Of a DNA stretch of 44,756 nucleotides, positions 1-9,325 are shown in pieces. How positions within the stretch are numbered: the stretch's first letter is position 1; every line of letters starts with the position of its first letter. The DNA is from an uncultured Cetobacterium sp. (lineage in GTDB: Bacteria > Fusobacteriota > Fusobacteriia > Fusobacteriales > Fusobacteriaceae), in NCBI RefSeq assembly GCF_945952365.1, contig NZ_CAMFHX010000005.1, positions 70,832-115,587 on the forward strand. The letters are read 5' to 3'. Below the pieces are notes generated by a model, which saw nothing but the letters and a program-made list of their open reading frames with translations, was not told the DNA's origin and made no database searches. A program made the translations under genes and the position numbers.

Positions 1-1091
1 TATCCTTTCATTAGGTTTCTTCCTCTAGAAAGAATCTCTCCATCTTCAGCTATCTTAACCTCTACTCCATCCATTATTTTTCCAGCTGAACCTGGTACAA
101 CTTGATTGATTGGAGTAAATGAAATCATCGGAGCAGTTTCTGTAAGACCATATCCTTCACAAACATCTATTCCTAATGTCTTAAAGTCTCTTGATACTTC
201 TGGATTTAATTTCGACCCTCCTGAAACGAAGAATCTTATATTTCCTCCAAATCCTTCATGAACCTTTTTAAATAGTTTTTTACTGAAATCTTTACTATCC
301 ACTTTTTCTGCGGCTTTAAACAGTGTTTTTATAACTTTATTAGAGTTAATCTTCTCCATTATTTTTTTATGAAGCATCTCCCAAAGTCTAGGAACTCCTA
401 TCATCATAGTTATTTTATAATTATTTAAAGCATCCACCATAGCTTGTGATGATAGCTCTTTTAAAAACGCTATAGTAGCTCCTTGTTGTAATGGAACTAT
501 TCCAGAACCTAAAAGCGGGAATATATGGTGCATAGGTAGTAGTGCTAGAACTCTATCTGATGGTTGATACATATTATATTTATTAAGTCCTTCGATATTT
601 ACTAAGATATTATCAAATGTTAGCATAACACCTTTTGGACTTCCAGTTGTTCCCGATGTATAAAGTATTAGAGCAACTGCATCTCTATCTGGAGCATATA
701 TTACTCCCTCTTTGTTTGCATTTGCCAAATCGATTTTATCAACATTTAAAATTGTTGTAGTCACTCCTGAAATTTGCACAGCTTCTCTTGCTACTTCATA
801 AGTATTTTCTGATACAAATATATATTTTGGTCTACAATCCTCTATAAAATATTGAAACTCAGAAACTTTTGAAGCTGCATCTAAACATACACAAGTTCCC
901 TTTTTATCCCAAATCCCTAAAAAAGCATAAAGTAGTTCTGGTCTGTTCTCCATAAATACTACTGCTTTCCCCTCTTTTTCTAAGTCTAACAGCGAAGCAT
1001 ACTCTTTTGCTCCAGCTATTAACTCTTTATACGAATATTCTTTCCCCTCATAAAATATCGCTGTTTTATTATGATTTTTTACAAATTCCAA
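1..1091 (-). CDS. Long-chain acyl-CoA/acyl-ACP synthetase (AMP-forming), 3' part cut by window edge
   Basis: Visible N-terminal ~363 residues of an AMP-dependent synthetase, which activates a fatty acid to acyl-AMP and transfers it to CoA or ACP. The reading shows the P-loop signature YTSGTTGSPKGV, the GYGLTETAP motif and SGGSKLNPE, all typical of the ANL superfamily. The start is a TTG at 1091, preceded by GGGAGG with a 5-nt gap; the residues after it align with the start of the neighbouring paralogue (EFVKNHNKTAIFYEGKEYSY against NFIYDRKKTAVIYKDKEYSY). The gene follows the fused paralogue on the same strand and is separated from it by a terminator, so it may have its own promoter. The C-terminal part, and any ACP or PlsC domain, lies beyond the window. 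Family assignment is firm; substrate is not known. Confidence 0.9.
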   Translation of the reverse strand, partial: MEFVKNHNKTAIFYEGKEYSYKELIAGAKEYASLLDLEKEGKAVVFMENRPELLYAFLGIWDKKGTCVCLDAASKVSEFQYFIEDCRPKYIFVSENTYEVAREAVQISGVTTTILNVDKIDLANANKEGVIYAPDRDAVALILYTSGTTGSPKGVMLTFDNILVNIEGLNKYNMYQPSDRVLALLPMHHIFPLLGSGIVPLQQGATIAFLKELSSQAMVDALNNYKITMMIGVPRLWEMLHKKIMEKINSNKVIKTLFKAAEKVDSKDFSKKLFKKVHEGFGGNIRFFVSGGSKLNPEVSRDFKTLGIDVCEGYGLTETAPMISFTPINQVVPGSAGKIMDGVEVKIAEDGEILSRGRNLMKG

Positions 1092-1170
1092 TTTTTCCTC
1101 CCAATTATTACAGGTGTTTTTTTAATCTCAGAATGATTATAACATACTTGTGTTATTATTTCAATCAATG

Positions 1171-1209
1171 AAAAACTGAAAGCTGAGAGAAAAATTTCCC
1201 CTCAGCTTC
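1171..1209 (-). terminator. Rho-independent terminator after the acyl-synthetase/ACP/PlsC gene
   Basis: On the minus strand AAGCTGAG (1208-1201) pairs with CTCAGCTT (1187-1180) in a perfect 8-bp stem, followed by a short T-rich run ending at 1171. It lies just past the stop codon at 1225. Confidence 0.75.
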
Positions 1210-1224
1210 ATACCTTATTTATTA

Positions 1225-3738
1225 CTACGAATTTAAACTTTTAACAATCTCTTGCTTTGTAAGTTTTAAAATTTCCTCAATCGTTTTATCTTTCGGAGAT
1301 ATTTCATTTAATATTGTAACACTCATCTCTCCAGATGATGGTTTATTCTGACCGTATGGCATCAACTCGTAAGCCCCTTTTAAAACGAATGGAACTACTG
1401 GAATCTCTAACTCTTTTGATAAAATCGCAAAAGTCTTTTTAAACTCTTGAATCTCTCCATCTCTAGTTCTTGCTCCTTCTGGGAAAATAACTAAATTCTT
1501 TCCATCTTTTAAAACTTTTGCTGCTATTTTTAAAGTTTCTTTTAAATTTTTATTCATATCGACTAAGATTACATTTCCATTTTGTGCTAAGTATTTTTTG
1601 ATTTTTCCTTCAAAATGTATATTTATAGCTAAGAAATATGTATTCTTTAAAACATCTTTTGGTAAAGCTTGTCCAAAAGCAAAAGCATCTAACATACTCT
1701 GATGATTTCCTACATAAATTACTGGTGATTTCTTTTCTAGTTTCTCTGTATTTTTCTTCAATTTTATATAGTATGTAAATAGAGGCTTTAAAAGATTCGT
1801 AATTGGTAAAACAACTTTTGAAGTTGGCATATTTAATTCTACAGGCTCTTCAAATATTTTTTTCCAATTTACTTCGCTCTCTTCAAAGTTCCCACCTTTT
1901 TCTCTCACATACTCACATAGTGCTTCTACTGTTTTTATTCTTGCGAACTCCTCTTCAGCAATATTTACTCCAAATGTATTTTGAATATATGTTATAATCT
2001 CAACTATATCTAAAGAATCCAATCCTAAATCAATCTCTAGATGTGATTCTGGAATTATATGAGCATCATCATGTAAAGTATTTATAAATTTAGATATTTG
2101 TTTAAACTCTTCTGTATTTATCTCTTCTGAAGTTGAAACCTTTTTCTCGGCAGGTTTTGATTTCACACTTTCATTTTCAGAATCATTAACTTTTGCAGTA
2201 ACTCCAGTTATTAAGTCTTTCAACATAAATCTTCTCAATTTACCTAACTTTGTTTTTGGAAGCTCCTCTTTTACAATAACTATATCTAAAATTTTTCTAT
2301 AAGCTGGAGCTGTCATATTATATTTATCAACAACTTCCCACTTAATAGCTTCTTTTGCATTAGCTATTCCTCTCTCCTCTAAAACCTTAAAGTTAGGATA
2401 AACTATTGCTATCAAATGCTTTTGATACTCTGCAACTGCTACCTCTTCTATTAAATCTGTTTCCTTCATAATTTCAGCTTCTACATCTGATGGATTTATA
2501 TTTTTTCCATTTGATAGTACAATCATCTCTTTTTTTCTTCCAACTATTTTCAAATGATCTCCATCAAATTGTCCTAAATCGCCTGTATGGAACCATCCAT
2601 CTTTATCTATAGCTTCTGCTGTAGCTTCAGGTTTATTGTAATACCCCTTCATTACATTTCTACCTTTTACTACAATCTCTCCATCTGTCTCTAGCTTTAC
2701 TTTTACTCCAGGAAGAGGCACACCTACTGTCCCTGGAACAATATTATCAATTCTATTGAAAGATATAATTGGTGATGTTTCTGTTAACCCGTATCCTTCT
2801 AACATTTTAAATCCAAAAGCGTTGAAGTCCTCACATATCTCTTTGTCTAACTTCGCTCCTCCTGAAACTAAGAAGTTTATATTTCCTCCAAAAGCTTCTT
2901 GAATCTTTTTGAAGATTATTTTATTTAAAGGAATTATATTCAATGATTTACAAATATTAAAGAGTTTATAAGTTACAGGGCTACTCTTTATTTTTCCCAT
3001 TATACCCTTATGGAACATCTCCCATACTCTAGGAACCCCTATTACAATAGTGATTTTATACTTTTGTAAATTTCTTTTTATAGCATCTGAAGAAAGCTCA
3101 TCTAAAATAACAACTAAACATCCAAAACTTAGAGGCATCAGTACTGTAAATGATAGAGGTAATATATGATGAAACGGTAATAAAGCTAGTAATCTATCTT
3201 CAGATCCAACCATTTTTATCTCCTCAATAGCTTCAACATTAGACATTATGTTATCAAATGTTAACATTACCCCTTTAGGATTTCCTGTCGTTCCAGATGT
3301 ATATAACATAACTGCTATAGCTTCTTTTTCTAAGCACTCCACAGCTATATTTTCCATCTCTATCTCTTTACTTATATCAATTTCATCTATATTTAAAATA
3401 ACTATCTCTGAATTTGAATCGATTTTTGCTGCTTTTGCAATTTCTATATTTTCATTAGAAGTTATTATATATTTAGGATGAGAGTCATTAAAAACATAAC
3501 TCAATTGCTCTGAGTTATAACTTGCATCTAGATTGGTACAAGTTCCTTTTTTATCCCATACTGCTAAAACAGACCCCATGTATTCTGGTCTATTCTCCAT
3601 AAATATAACTACTCTATCCTCTTTTTCTATATTTAATAAACTTGAATATATTTTAGCCATTTTAATAAGCTCATAGTACGAATACTCTTTATCTTTATAA
3701 ATTACTGCAGTTTTTTTTCTATCATATATAAAATTCAT
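1225..3738 (-). CDS. Acyl-[ACP] synthetase fused to ACP and PlsC-type acyltransferase
   Basis: An 837-residue three-part protein. Residues about 1-540 are an AMP-forming acyl synthetase (YTSGTTGNPKGV near 145, GYGLTETSP, TGDLG, GRKKEMIV). A carrier domain follows, with the phosphopantetheine serine in LGLDSLDIVEI near 573. The C-terminus is a PlsC-like 1-acylglycerol-phosphate acyltransferase with NHQSMLD near 677 and FPEGARTR near 751. The layout resembles Aas, which re-acylates lysophospholipid, but with an extra built-in ACP, so activation, carriage and transfer could occur on one chain at the membrane. The start is placed at ATG 3738, with GGGAGG 10 nt upstream; a TTG three codons earlier sits too close to that Shine-Dalgarno site. 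Its tandem neighbour is a paralogue of the first domain. Confidence 0.9.
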   Translation of the reverse strand: MNFIYDRKKTAVIYKDKEYSYYELIKMAKIYSSLLNIEKEDRVVIFMENRPEYMGSVLAVWDKKGTCTNLDASYNSEQLSYVFNDSHPKYIITSNENIEIAKAAKIDSNSEIVILNIDEIDISKEIEMENIAVECLEKEAIAVMLYTSGTTGNPKGVMLTFDNIMSNVEAIEEIKMVGSEDRLLALLPFHHILPLSFTVLMPLSFGCLVVILDELSSDAIKRNLQKYKITIVIGVPRVWEMFHKGIMGKIKSSPVTYKLFNICKSLNIIPLNKIIFKKIQEAFGGNINFLVSGGAKLDKEICEDFNAFGFKMLEGYGLTETSPIISFNRIDNIVPGTVGVPLPGVKVKLETDGEIVVKGRNVMKGYYNKPEATAEAIDKDGWFHTGDLGQFDGDHLKIVGRKKEMIVLSNGKNINPSDVEAEIMKETDLIEEVAVAEYQKHLIAIVYPNFKVLEERGIANAKEAIKWEVVDKYNMTAPAYRKILDIVIVKEELPKTKLGKLRRFMLKDLITGVTAKVNDSENESVKSKPAEKKVSTSEEINTEEFKQISKFINTLHDDAHIIPESHLEIDLGLDSLDIVEIITYIQNTFGVNIAEEEFARIKTVEALCEYVREKGGNFEESEVNWKKIFEEPVELNMPTSKVVLPITNLLKPLFTYYIKLKKNTEKLEKKSPVIYVGNHQSMLDAFAFGQALPKDVLKNTYFLAINIHFEGKIKKYLAQNGNVILVDMNKNLKETLKIAAKVLKDGKNLVIFPEGARTRDGEIQEFKKTFAILSKELEIPVVPFVLKGAYELMPYGQNKPSSGEMSVTILNEISPKDKTIEEILKLTKQEIVKSLNS

Positions 3739-3825
3739 AAGCTTCAAGCCTCCCTATCGTTCTGACAAATAATAACCTATTTTATAATAACTTACAGTAA
3801 TTGTCTACTTTTTCCTCTTCAGATG

Positions 3826-3854
3826 TTGACTTTTTACTATTTTTAAAGTAGTAT
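3826..3854 (+). promoter_or_regulatory. Sigma70-type promoter for nitroreductase-SIMPL genes
   Basis: TTGACT (3826-3831), 17-bp spacer, TAGTAT (3849-3854). The start codon at 3882 follows an AAGGAGG site. Confidence 0.7.
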
Positions 3855-3881
3855 TGATTTAAAATGCTAAGGAGGTTTTTT

Positions 3882-4460
3882 ATGTTAGATGAATTACTAT
3901 TAAAGACTCGTTCTTACAGAACATTTGATTCAACAGAGATTGATTTTGATACTTTAGAACAAATGATTAATGCCGCTAGATTAGGTGGATCAGCTAGAAA
4001 CAGTCAAACATTAAGGTATACTTTAGTAAACTCGACAAGTTTATGCCACAAAATATTCCCACACACAGCTTGGGCAGGTGCTATTCCTTGGAGCCCTACT
4101 TTAGAAGAGGGACCTAAAGCTTATATTTTAATAAGTAGTTTAAAAGACTCACCTTTACCTCCTGTAACTTTAGGAATGGATATCGGAATCGCTTCTCAAA
4201 ATATTCTTTTGAAAGCAACTGAACTTAATTTAGGTGGATGTTTAATTGGTTCTTTTAATAAAATGGAGATTCCACAAATTGTAGATTTAGATACTGAGAA
4301 ATATGTTCCTCAAATTTTAGTTGCTTTAGGTAAACCTACTGATAAAGTAATTCTTACTGAAGGAAATGAGGGAAATCTAAAGTATCATAGAGATTTAGAA
4401 ACTAATACTCATTATGTTCCTAAGCTACCATTAAAAACTTTAATATTAAAAAAATTCTAG
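3882..4460 (+). CDS. Nitroreductase-family FMN oxidoreductase
   Basis: A 192-residue protein of the nitroreductase fold, which normally binds FMN as a dimer and reduces nitro or quinone-like substrates with NAD(P)H. Visible family marks are an N-terminal RSYRTF motif, the SARNSQ segment where FMN-contacting residues lie, GMDIGIASQNILLKATELNLGGCLIGSF in the second half, and the closing ALGKP. The ATG at 3882 is chosen because AAGGAGG lies 6 nt upstream; an in-frame start six codons earlier would overlap the Shine-Dalgarno site. Only 12 nt separate it from the SIMPL gene, so the two are probably co-transcribed. The physiological substrate is unknown. Confidence 0.88.
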   Translation: MLDELLLKTRSYRTFDSTEIDFDTLEQMINAARLGGSARNSQTLRYTLVNSTSLCHKIFPHTAWAGAIPWSPTLEEGPKAYILISSLKDSPLPPVTLGMDIGIASQNILLKATELNLGGCLIGSFNKMEIPQIVDLDTEKYVPQILVALGKPTDKVILTEGNEGNLKYHRDLETNTHYVPKLPLKTLILKKF

Positions 4461-4472
4461 GAGGTTTTAATT

Positions 4473-5159
4473 ATGAAAAAAATAGTAACTTCTATATTTA
4501 TTTTGGCATCTTCTATAGGTTTTGCTAATGATACGCCAACAATATCTGTTACAGGAACAGGTACTGTCTCTGGAAAGCCTGATACATTTTCACTTATAGC
4601 TACTGTCGAAACTTCGGATAAAGAATCAGAGTCAGCTATCAATCAAAATACAACTATAATTAATAATACTGTAAAACTTTTAAAAAAAGCTGGTTTAAAA
4701 GATAGTAATCTAAAAACTGAAAACTATACTTTAAACTATAGAACTGACTACAATACAAATAATAATTCAAATAGTGATATGAAATATTTTGTTAGAAATC
4801 AAATAACAATCACAAGCAGTGATTTAAAAAATGCAGGTGATATTCTAACAGCCTTAAATAAAGGTGGAGTAAATAATATTGGTGAAGTTAACTTCTATAT
4901 TGCAGATAGAAAAGAGCTTGAAAACAAAGCTTATAAATTAGCTTATGAAGATGCTAAATCTAAAGCTTCTTTAATTGCAAATCTAGAAAACTTAAATGTA
5001 ACTCCTAAAAATATTGATTTAAACTTCAACTCACCTAGAACGCTTCCATTTATGCTTAATGGTTCATTCAAAGGTGATAGTGCTCCTATTCCAGTAACTG
5101 TTCCAAGTAACATTGAAGTTACTGCTAGTTTAAACGTTACTTTCTATATGGAGAAATAA
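4473..5159 (+). CDS. Exported SIMPL-domain (DUF541) protein
   Basis: A 228-residue protein with a cleavable signal peptide (MKKIVTSIFILASSIGFAN) followed by a SIMPL/DUF541 domain over almost its full length (ISVTGTGTVSGKPD at the mature start; AYEDAKSKASLIANLENL near residues 155-172). SIMPL proteins are periplasmic or surface proteins linked in some bacteria to oxidative stress tolerance; the molecular role here is unknown. The ATG follows TAGGAGG. It is the last gene of a two-gene unit with the nitroreductase and is followed by a terminator. Confidence 0.9.
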   Translation: MKKIVTSIFILASSIGFANDTPTISVTGTGTVSGKPDTFSLIATVETSDKESESAINQNTTIINNTVKLLKKAGLKDSNLKTENYTLNYRTDYNTNNNSNSDMKYFVRNQITITSSDLKNAGDILTALNKGGVNNIGEVNFYIADRKELENKAYKLAYEDAKSKASLIANLENLNVTPKNIDLNFNSPRTLPFMLNGSFKGDSAPIPVTVPSNIEVTASLNVTFYMEK

Positions 5160-5179
5160 TTTTTTCAAACAAATTAATA

Positions 5180-5223
5180 AAGCTAGACAAGTTAAAGATT
5201 ATAACTTATCTAGCTTATTTTTT
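5180..5223 (+). terminator. Rho-independent terminator after the SIMPL gene
   Basis: Imperfect 15-nt arms (5180-5194 and 5202-5216, AAGCTAGA...TCTAGCTT) followed by ATTTTTT. It separates this unit from the convergent minus-strand genes. Confidence 0.8.
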
Positions 5224-5226
5224 AGT

Positions 5227-5694
5227 TTAATAATACAAGGTAATTCCTAAATAAAAATCTAATAAGACTTGAAACACAATGGCTAAGAACGCCAATAAGA
5301 CTACGCCTAATAGACTCGTTCCACAATCTTTATCCTCGGGTTCAAACTCACATCTTTGAAGAACTTTCTTAGCTTTATTATAATATATATCATTTGCTTT
5401 AAAACCTATAAATACTCTAATAATAAGAGTTAATATCATTCCAATCATATAAAATTTTGTTTTTATAAGAACTAAGATTGTTAATAAGTTTATTGAGATA
5501 TTTACTATAACTAAAACGATTGCCCAAGTGTACATTTTTCTGTAAGCAAACCATAGAGCTTCAAATAAAAATGCAGCAAAATTAAATTTAATCCTCTCAC
5601 TTCTCCAAGCTTCTAAATAATATTTTGAACTACCTCTTACAAAGTCTTCTAAACTTCCGAGGTGTTTATCTACATAGTCTACTCTATCTCCCAT
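5227..5694 (-). CDS. DUF2628-type small membrane protein
   Basis: A 155-residue protein. The N-terminal half carries the pattern of DUF2628 proteins (YYLEAWRSERIKFNFAAFLFEALWFAYRKMY), then hydrophobic segments at about 60-80, 84-104 and 130-152 predict three membrane spans. Function is unknown. The start ATG at 5694 has AAGGAGGA just upstream. It lies 17 nt after the Eis-like acetyltransferase gene on the same strand, so co-expression is likely. Confidence 0.75.
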   Translation of the reverse strand: MGDRVDYVDKHLGSLEDFVRGSSKYYLEAWRSERIKFNFAAFLFEALWFAYRKMYTWAIVLVIVNISINLLTILVLIKTKFYMIGMILTLIIRVFIGFKANDIYYNKAKKVLQRCEFEPEDKDCGTSLLGVVLLAFLAIVFQVLLDFYLGITLYY

Positions 5695-5711
5695 GGCTCC
5701 TCCTTCAACAA

Positions 5712-6854
5712 TTAAAAGTCTTGGTTAAAATAGTTTACTTTCTCCTTAAATATTCTACTCAACTTCTTCTCTTTATCCTTATTTTTTATGTAAAAACTTT
5801 CTATTTTTTTCAAAGAGTTAAAATCTCTAAATCCATATGCCAGTGTTGCTAAATCTTTTATTACTAAACTGATATCAAAATCACCTTTTGTTTTCTCTAC
5901 ACCATCTTTCGTAAGTTTATATACTCCTGTATTTTCAGATATATAATCATCTTGGATATAGATAGATAGCTCTTCATTCTCAAACAACTCTTTTGAAAGT
6001 CTATGTAAAGTTTTTTCCACTCTCAATATTCTAGCTTGAACTTTATTTTTCAAAGTTTTAGTTATACCATTTTCACTTTTAAAATAATCCTCTAAATATG
6101 TATTTTCAGGTAAAACTATTTCAACTTTAGATGCGTAATCCTTATACCCATAAACAACTGCAAGTAGTGTTTCTAAAGCATCTTTCTCTTTAAACAGAAG
6201 TTCTTTTATAAAAACATTTTCAGTTCTAATCATACTCATATATCCATTTATTTTTCCAGAGATATCATAACTCAAGTATACATTTCCCTCTTCAACAAAT
6301 ATTTCTGACAATATTTCTTTATAGTCCTCTTTCTCTCTAGCTACACTTATATAAAAATCTTTTGAAACCTCTCTATAAAAATCTTTCAATTGAATCAAAA
6401 GATTTTCATTATAGTTTTCCTCTGAAATTTTTTGTACTCTAAACTCTTTTTTCATACTTTCTAATTTTGAAAAAGGTAACTCATACTTCGAAAGTTTCGA
6501 AATAAAACCAAAACCAAATCTTTCATATATATTTTTGTCAATTGGAGTTAAATATAAAAACTCCTCTCCATATTCATAAGCCTCTTTTAAAGTTTGTATA
6601 AGAAGAGATTTCATAACTCCCTCTCCTCTTTTTTCTGGAGCTACTCCTATACCAACTAGATAACGTCCTAAAAATCTATCTCTATCAACCGATAGATGAT
6701 AACTATTTTGAAATAACATCCCTATCGGTTTTTCATTTTCTAGTTGCACTCTTGTCGTTTTCTCTTTGTATATATTTTGAAAATACCACTCTATGTACTC
6801 CCACTCATCTTGAAAAAGATCTCTCCACATTTTTTTTAATTCAATCTCTAACAT
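5712..6854 (-). CDS. Eis-like GNAT N-acetyltransferase
   Basis: A 380-residue protein. Residues about 1-130 form a GNAT fold with the acetyl-CoA motif VGIGVAPEKRGEGVMKSLL and a following YERFGF segment; the rest resembles the second GNAT and C-terminal SCP2-like domains of the Eis family (COG4552), which is longer than ordinary GNAT enzymes. Eis enzymes acetylate amines, including aminoglycosides, but the substrate here cannot be read from sequence. The start ATG at 6854 is preceded by GAGGTG. A hairpin separates it from pepA upstream and the DUF2628 gene follows 17 nt downstream. Confidence 0.85.
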   Translation of the reverse strand: MLEIELKKMWRDLFQDEWEYIEWYFQNIYKEKTTRVQLENEKPIGMLFQNSYHLSVDRDRFLGRYLVGIGVAPEKRGEGVMKSLLIQTLKEAYEYGEEFLYLTPIDKNIYERFGFGFISKLSKYELPFSKLESMKKEFRVQKISEENYNENLLIQLKDFYREVSKDFYISVAREKEDYKEILSEIFVEEGNVYLSYDISGKINGYMSMIRTENVFIKELLFKEKDALETLLAVVYGYKDYASKVEIVLPENTYLEDYFKSENGITKTLKNKVQARILRVEKTLHRLSKELFENEELSIYIQDDYISENTGVYKLTKDGVEKTKGDFDISLVIKDLATLAYGFRDFNSLKKIESFYIKNKDKEKKLSRIFKEKVNYFNQDF

Positions 6855-6869
6855 AATCTTTCACCTCTT

Positions 6870-6915
6870 TATAGAAGAAAAGGTGAGTATAATTCCTTAT
6901 CTCACCTTTCAATTT
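6870..6915 (-). terminator. Likely terminator between pepA and the Eis-like gene
   Basis: Perfect 9-bp stem AAAGGTGAG (6879-6887) / CTCACCTTT (6901-6909). On the minus strand it is followed by TTCTTCTATA, only moderately T-rich; on the plus strand by AATTTTTTAT. Confidence 0.5.
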
Positions 6916-6916
6916 T

Positions 6917-8335
6917 TTATCTATTTTTTACATAGCTATAAAGTGCTTTTACTCCCACACCAGTAGCTCCTTTTTTAACCCACTTCACACTGCTATTAAA
7001 TGATGTTCCAGCGATATCCATATGTATCCAAGGTAACCCTTCAGCAAATCCTTCTAGGAACTTAGCAGCTGTTATAGATCCACCCATTCTTCCACCAGTA
7101 TGCTTTATATCTGCAACTGTTGATTTAAGTTGCTCGTTATACTCATCAAACAGTGGCATTCTCCAAACTTTTTCACCATGTAATCTACTTGCATCCTCTA
7201 GCATTGAATATTTCTCATCACAGTTTGAAAATACTCCCGTTGTTAAACTTCCTAAAGCAACCATTATAGCTCCTGTTAAAGTTGCTACATCCACAATCTC
7301 TGTAACTTTCTCATTTCTTACAGCGTACGTTATTGCATCAGCTAAGGCTAATCTTCCCTCTGCATCTGTATTTATAATCTCGACTGTTTTTCCATTCATT
7401 GATTTTATAATATCTCCAGGTCTGTATGCATTTTCATTTATTGCATTTTCACAAGCTGGAACAATTGCCACTACATTTCTCTCAACTTTTCCTGCGGCAA
7501 TAGCACACATAGCACCTATAACAGAAGCCGCTCCTGCCATATCACTTTTCATTTCAAACATAGAATCTGCTGGTTTTATACAAAGACCACCTGTATCATA
7601 AGTCAATCCTTTTCCAACTAATCCAATTCTCTCATCACTATTTTTCCCATTTAAATACTTCATAACAATCAGTCTTGGTTTTGTAATTGAAGCTCTTCCT
7701 ACAGCTAGTAATAGATTCATATCTAGTTTTTCCATATCATTTTCATCTAGAACCTCTACTTCAAACCCATATTTTGCTCCTAACTCTACAACTCTTTGTG
7801 CTAAAGTAAGTGGATTGATAATATTTGCTGGTAAATCAACTAAATCTCTTGCGATATCTGTAGCCTCTCCTAAGAAAATAGTTTCAGAAATATTTTTTTC
7901 CTCTCCTGCTACGAATAACTCAACTTCTAACTTTTCAGCTTTTTTCTCTTTAAATGTATCAAAAGAGTAGTTTACATTTGATACTATCTCTCCTAAAACT
8001 TCGTGATTTGAAAGAATAGCTTTATCTGAAGATATTAAAACTGATCCCTTCTCTTTAGATAAGAAATCAAACATCACTTCTCTATATACATCAAAAGTGA
8101 ACTCTTCCTCTTTTCCCATTCCAAGTAAAGCCATTGAAATTAAGTTCTCTTTTTCTAAAAAGTCTACTTTTAATATCTCACCTTTTTTTCCTGAGAACTC
8201 TTTTTTATCTATCAATCTCTTTATTAACGCTCTGTTTTCTGCTGAAATATGTTCACAAATCTCTACCCCACCATCAAACACTAAAGCAACATTTAAATCA
8301 TAACTTTTCCCTATCTTGTTAATAACCTTAAACAT
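6917..8335 (-). CDS. pepA: Leucyl aminopeptidase (M17 family)
   Basis: A 472-residue cytosolic metallo-aminopeptidase. The catalytic half contains the M17 signature NTDAEGRLALADA, the metal- and substrate-binding region GKGLTYDTGGLCIKP with MKSDMAGAA, and the terminal GTSFN segment. Length is close to other M17 enzymes (about 480-500). The start has AAGGAGG upstream. It is 36 nt downstream of the DUF2156 gene on the same strand and probably shares its transcript. Removes N-terminal residues from peptides, using two divalent metals. Confidence 0.95.
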   Translation of the reverse strand: MFKVINKIGKSYDLNVALVFDGGVEICEHISAENRALIKRLIDKKEFSGKKGEILKVDFLEKENLISMALLGMGKEEEFTFDVYREVMFDFLSKEKGSVLISSDKAILSNHEVLGEIVSNVNYSFDTFKEKKAEKLEVELFVAGEEKNISETIFLGEATDIARDLVDLPANIINPLTLAQRVVELGAKYGFEVEVLDENDMEKLDMNLLLAVGRASITKPRLIVMKYLNGKNSDERIGLVGKGLTYDTGGLCIKPADSMFEMKSDMAGAASVIGAMCAIAAGKVERNVVAIVPACENAINENAYRPGDIIKSMNGKTVEIINTDAEGRLALADAITYAVRNEKVTEIVDVATLTGAIMVALGSLTTGVFSNCDEKYSMLEDASRLHGEKVWRMPLFDEYNEQLKSTVADIKHTGGRMGGSITAAKFLEGFAEGLPWIHMDIAGTSFNSSVKWVKKGATGVGVKALYSYVKNR

Positions 8336-8371
8336 AAAATCCCTCCTTAGTTTTCTATTTAGTAAATCGTT

Positions 8372-9220
8372 TTAAATACTATATTTTTTCAAAAATTTAA
8401 TCGGTTGATATGATAATTTTGCCTCTCTCAAACCTAAACTTCCAAAATCATCCTCTCTATTTAAAAATTCGACATCTGGAAACTCCTCTCTAGCAAGAAG
8501 CATATTTATCATCTGATAACTTCCCATATATTCGAAATCTCCCTTTTCTATATGAACAACACCCATATTTTCTGTTAACTTCTCGCCAATTGCATAAGCT
8601 ACAATTCTGTTATCTACCTTTAAAACTCCACCTCTCAATTTCAGTTTCTCATAGTTATTTAAAACTCCTTCAATTCCTAGAGTTTCAGATAAGATTATCT
8701 CATCCTCTTTTCTATTTTCACTCCATTTTTGTTGAAAAGCTCTAACCTCTTCAATATTAATATCTGAAATTTTTTCATATGTATACTCATATGTTTTTAT
8801 AAATTTATTCACTTTATTTTTTTTCGAAGAAAATTTTCTTCCTTTTAAAAATGCTAAATCTTCTCTTGAATAGATATAATCAAAGGAATCTCTCTCCTCT
8901 TTCAATTCAAAATCATCCTCTAAAAACTGTGCATACTCCTCAGGAATAAATACTAGTTTTCCATTTTTGTTTTTTATCCATTTAACTGCATCTATTATTT
9001 TTTTCTGATTTCTCTCTCTAGAAATTGGTGCAAAGTAATACTCTTTTCCTTCGTAATAACCTCTTATATAAAGAACATCATCTTGAATTGCGTATTCTAT
9101 ATTTTCGCTAAAACTCCATAAATAAAAATTTGTAAAGTTTAGATCTGATGTCTCAAATCTATTTTCTAAAAATTCGTTAATTTCAGCTCTACTTTCTGTT
9201 AATAACCTCTTCCAGTTCAT
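8372..9220 (-). CDS. DUF2156 (phosphatidylglycerol lysyltransferase C-terminal-like) protein
   Basis: A 282-residue soluble protein matching DUF2156, the tandem-GNAT fold that forms the aminoacyl-transfer domain of MprF (FTNFYLWSF near the N-terminus; KVNKFIKTYEYTYE; YMGSYQMINMLLAREEFPDVEFLNREDDFGSLGLREAKLSYQP at the C-terminus). No membrane domain is present, so this is not a full MprF. Stand-alone members occur widely in Firmicutes and Fusobacteria with unknown acceptor. First gene of a likely two-gene unit with pepA, behind a good promoter. Confidence 0.8.
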   Translation of the reverse strand: MNWKRLLTESRAEINEFLENRFETSDLNFTNFYLWSFSENIEYAIQDDVLYIRGYYEGKEYYFAPISRERNQKKIIDAVKWIKNKNGKLVFIPEEYAQFLEDDFELKEERDSFDYIYSREDLAFLKGRKFSSKKNKVNKFIKTYEYTYEKISDINIEEVRAFQQKWSENRKEDEIILSETLGIEGVLNNYEKLKLRGGVLKVDNRIVAYAIGEKLTENMGVVHIEKGDFEYMGSYQMINMLLAREEFPDVEFLNREDDFGSLGLREAKLSYQPIKFLKKYSI

Positions 9221-9250
9221 TATTCTACACCGCCTTTATATACTATTAAA

Positions 9251-9280
9251 AGTATATAACAATACACAAGCTCTTGTCAA
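9251..9280 (-). promoter_or_regulatory. Promoter for the DUF2156-pepA unit
   Basis: Minus strand TTGACA (9280-9275) and TATACT (9256-9251) with an 18-bp spacer; TATATA is available with 16 bp. Confidence 0.7.
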
Positions 9281-9292
9281 TTAGTTGTAAAA

Positions 9293-9320
9293 TAAAAAAG
9301 AGTCAGACTAATCTGACTCT
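9293..9320 (-). terminator. Terminator after htpX
   Basis: Perfect 9-bp stem AGAGTCAGA/TCTGACTCT (9320-9312 with 9307-9299), CTAA loop region, then TTTTT on the minus strand. Confidence 0.88.
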
Positions 9321-9325
9321 ACCTA

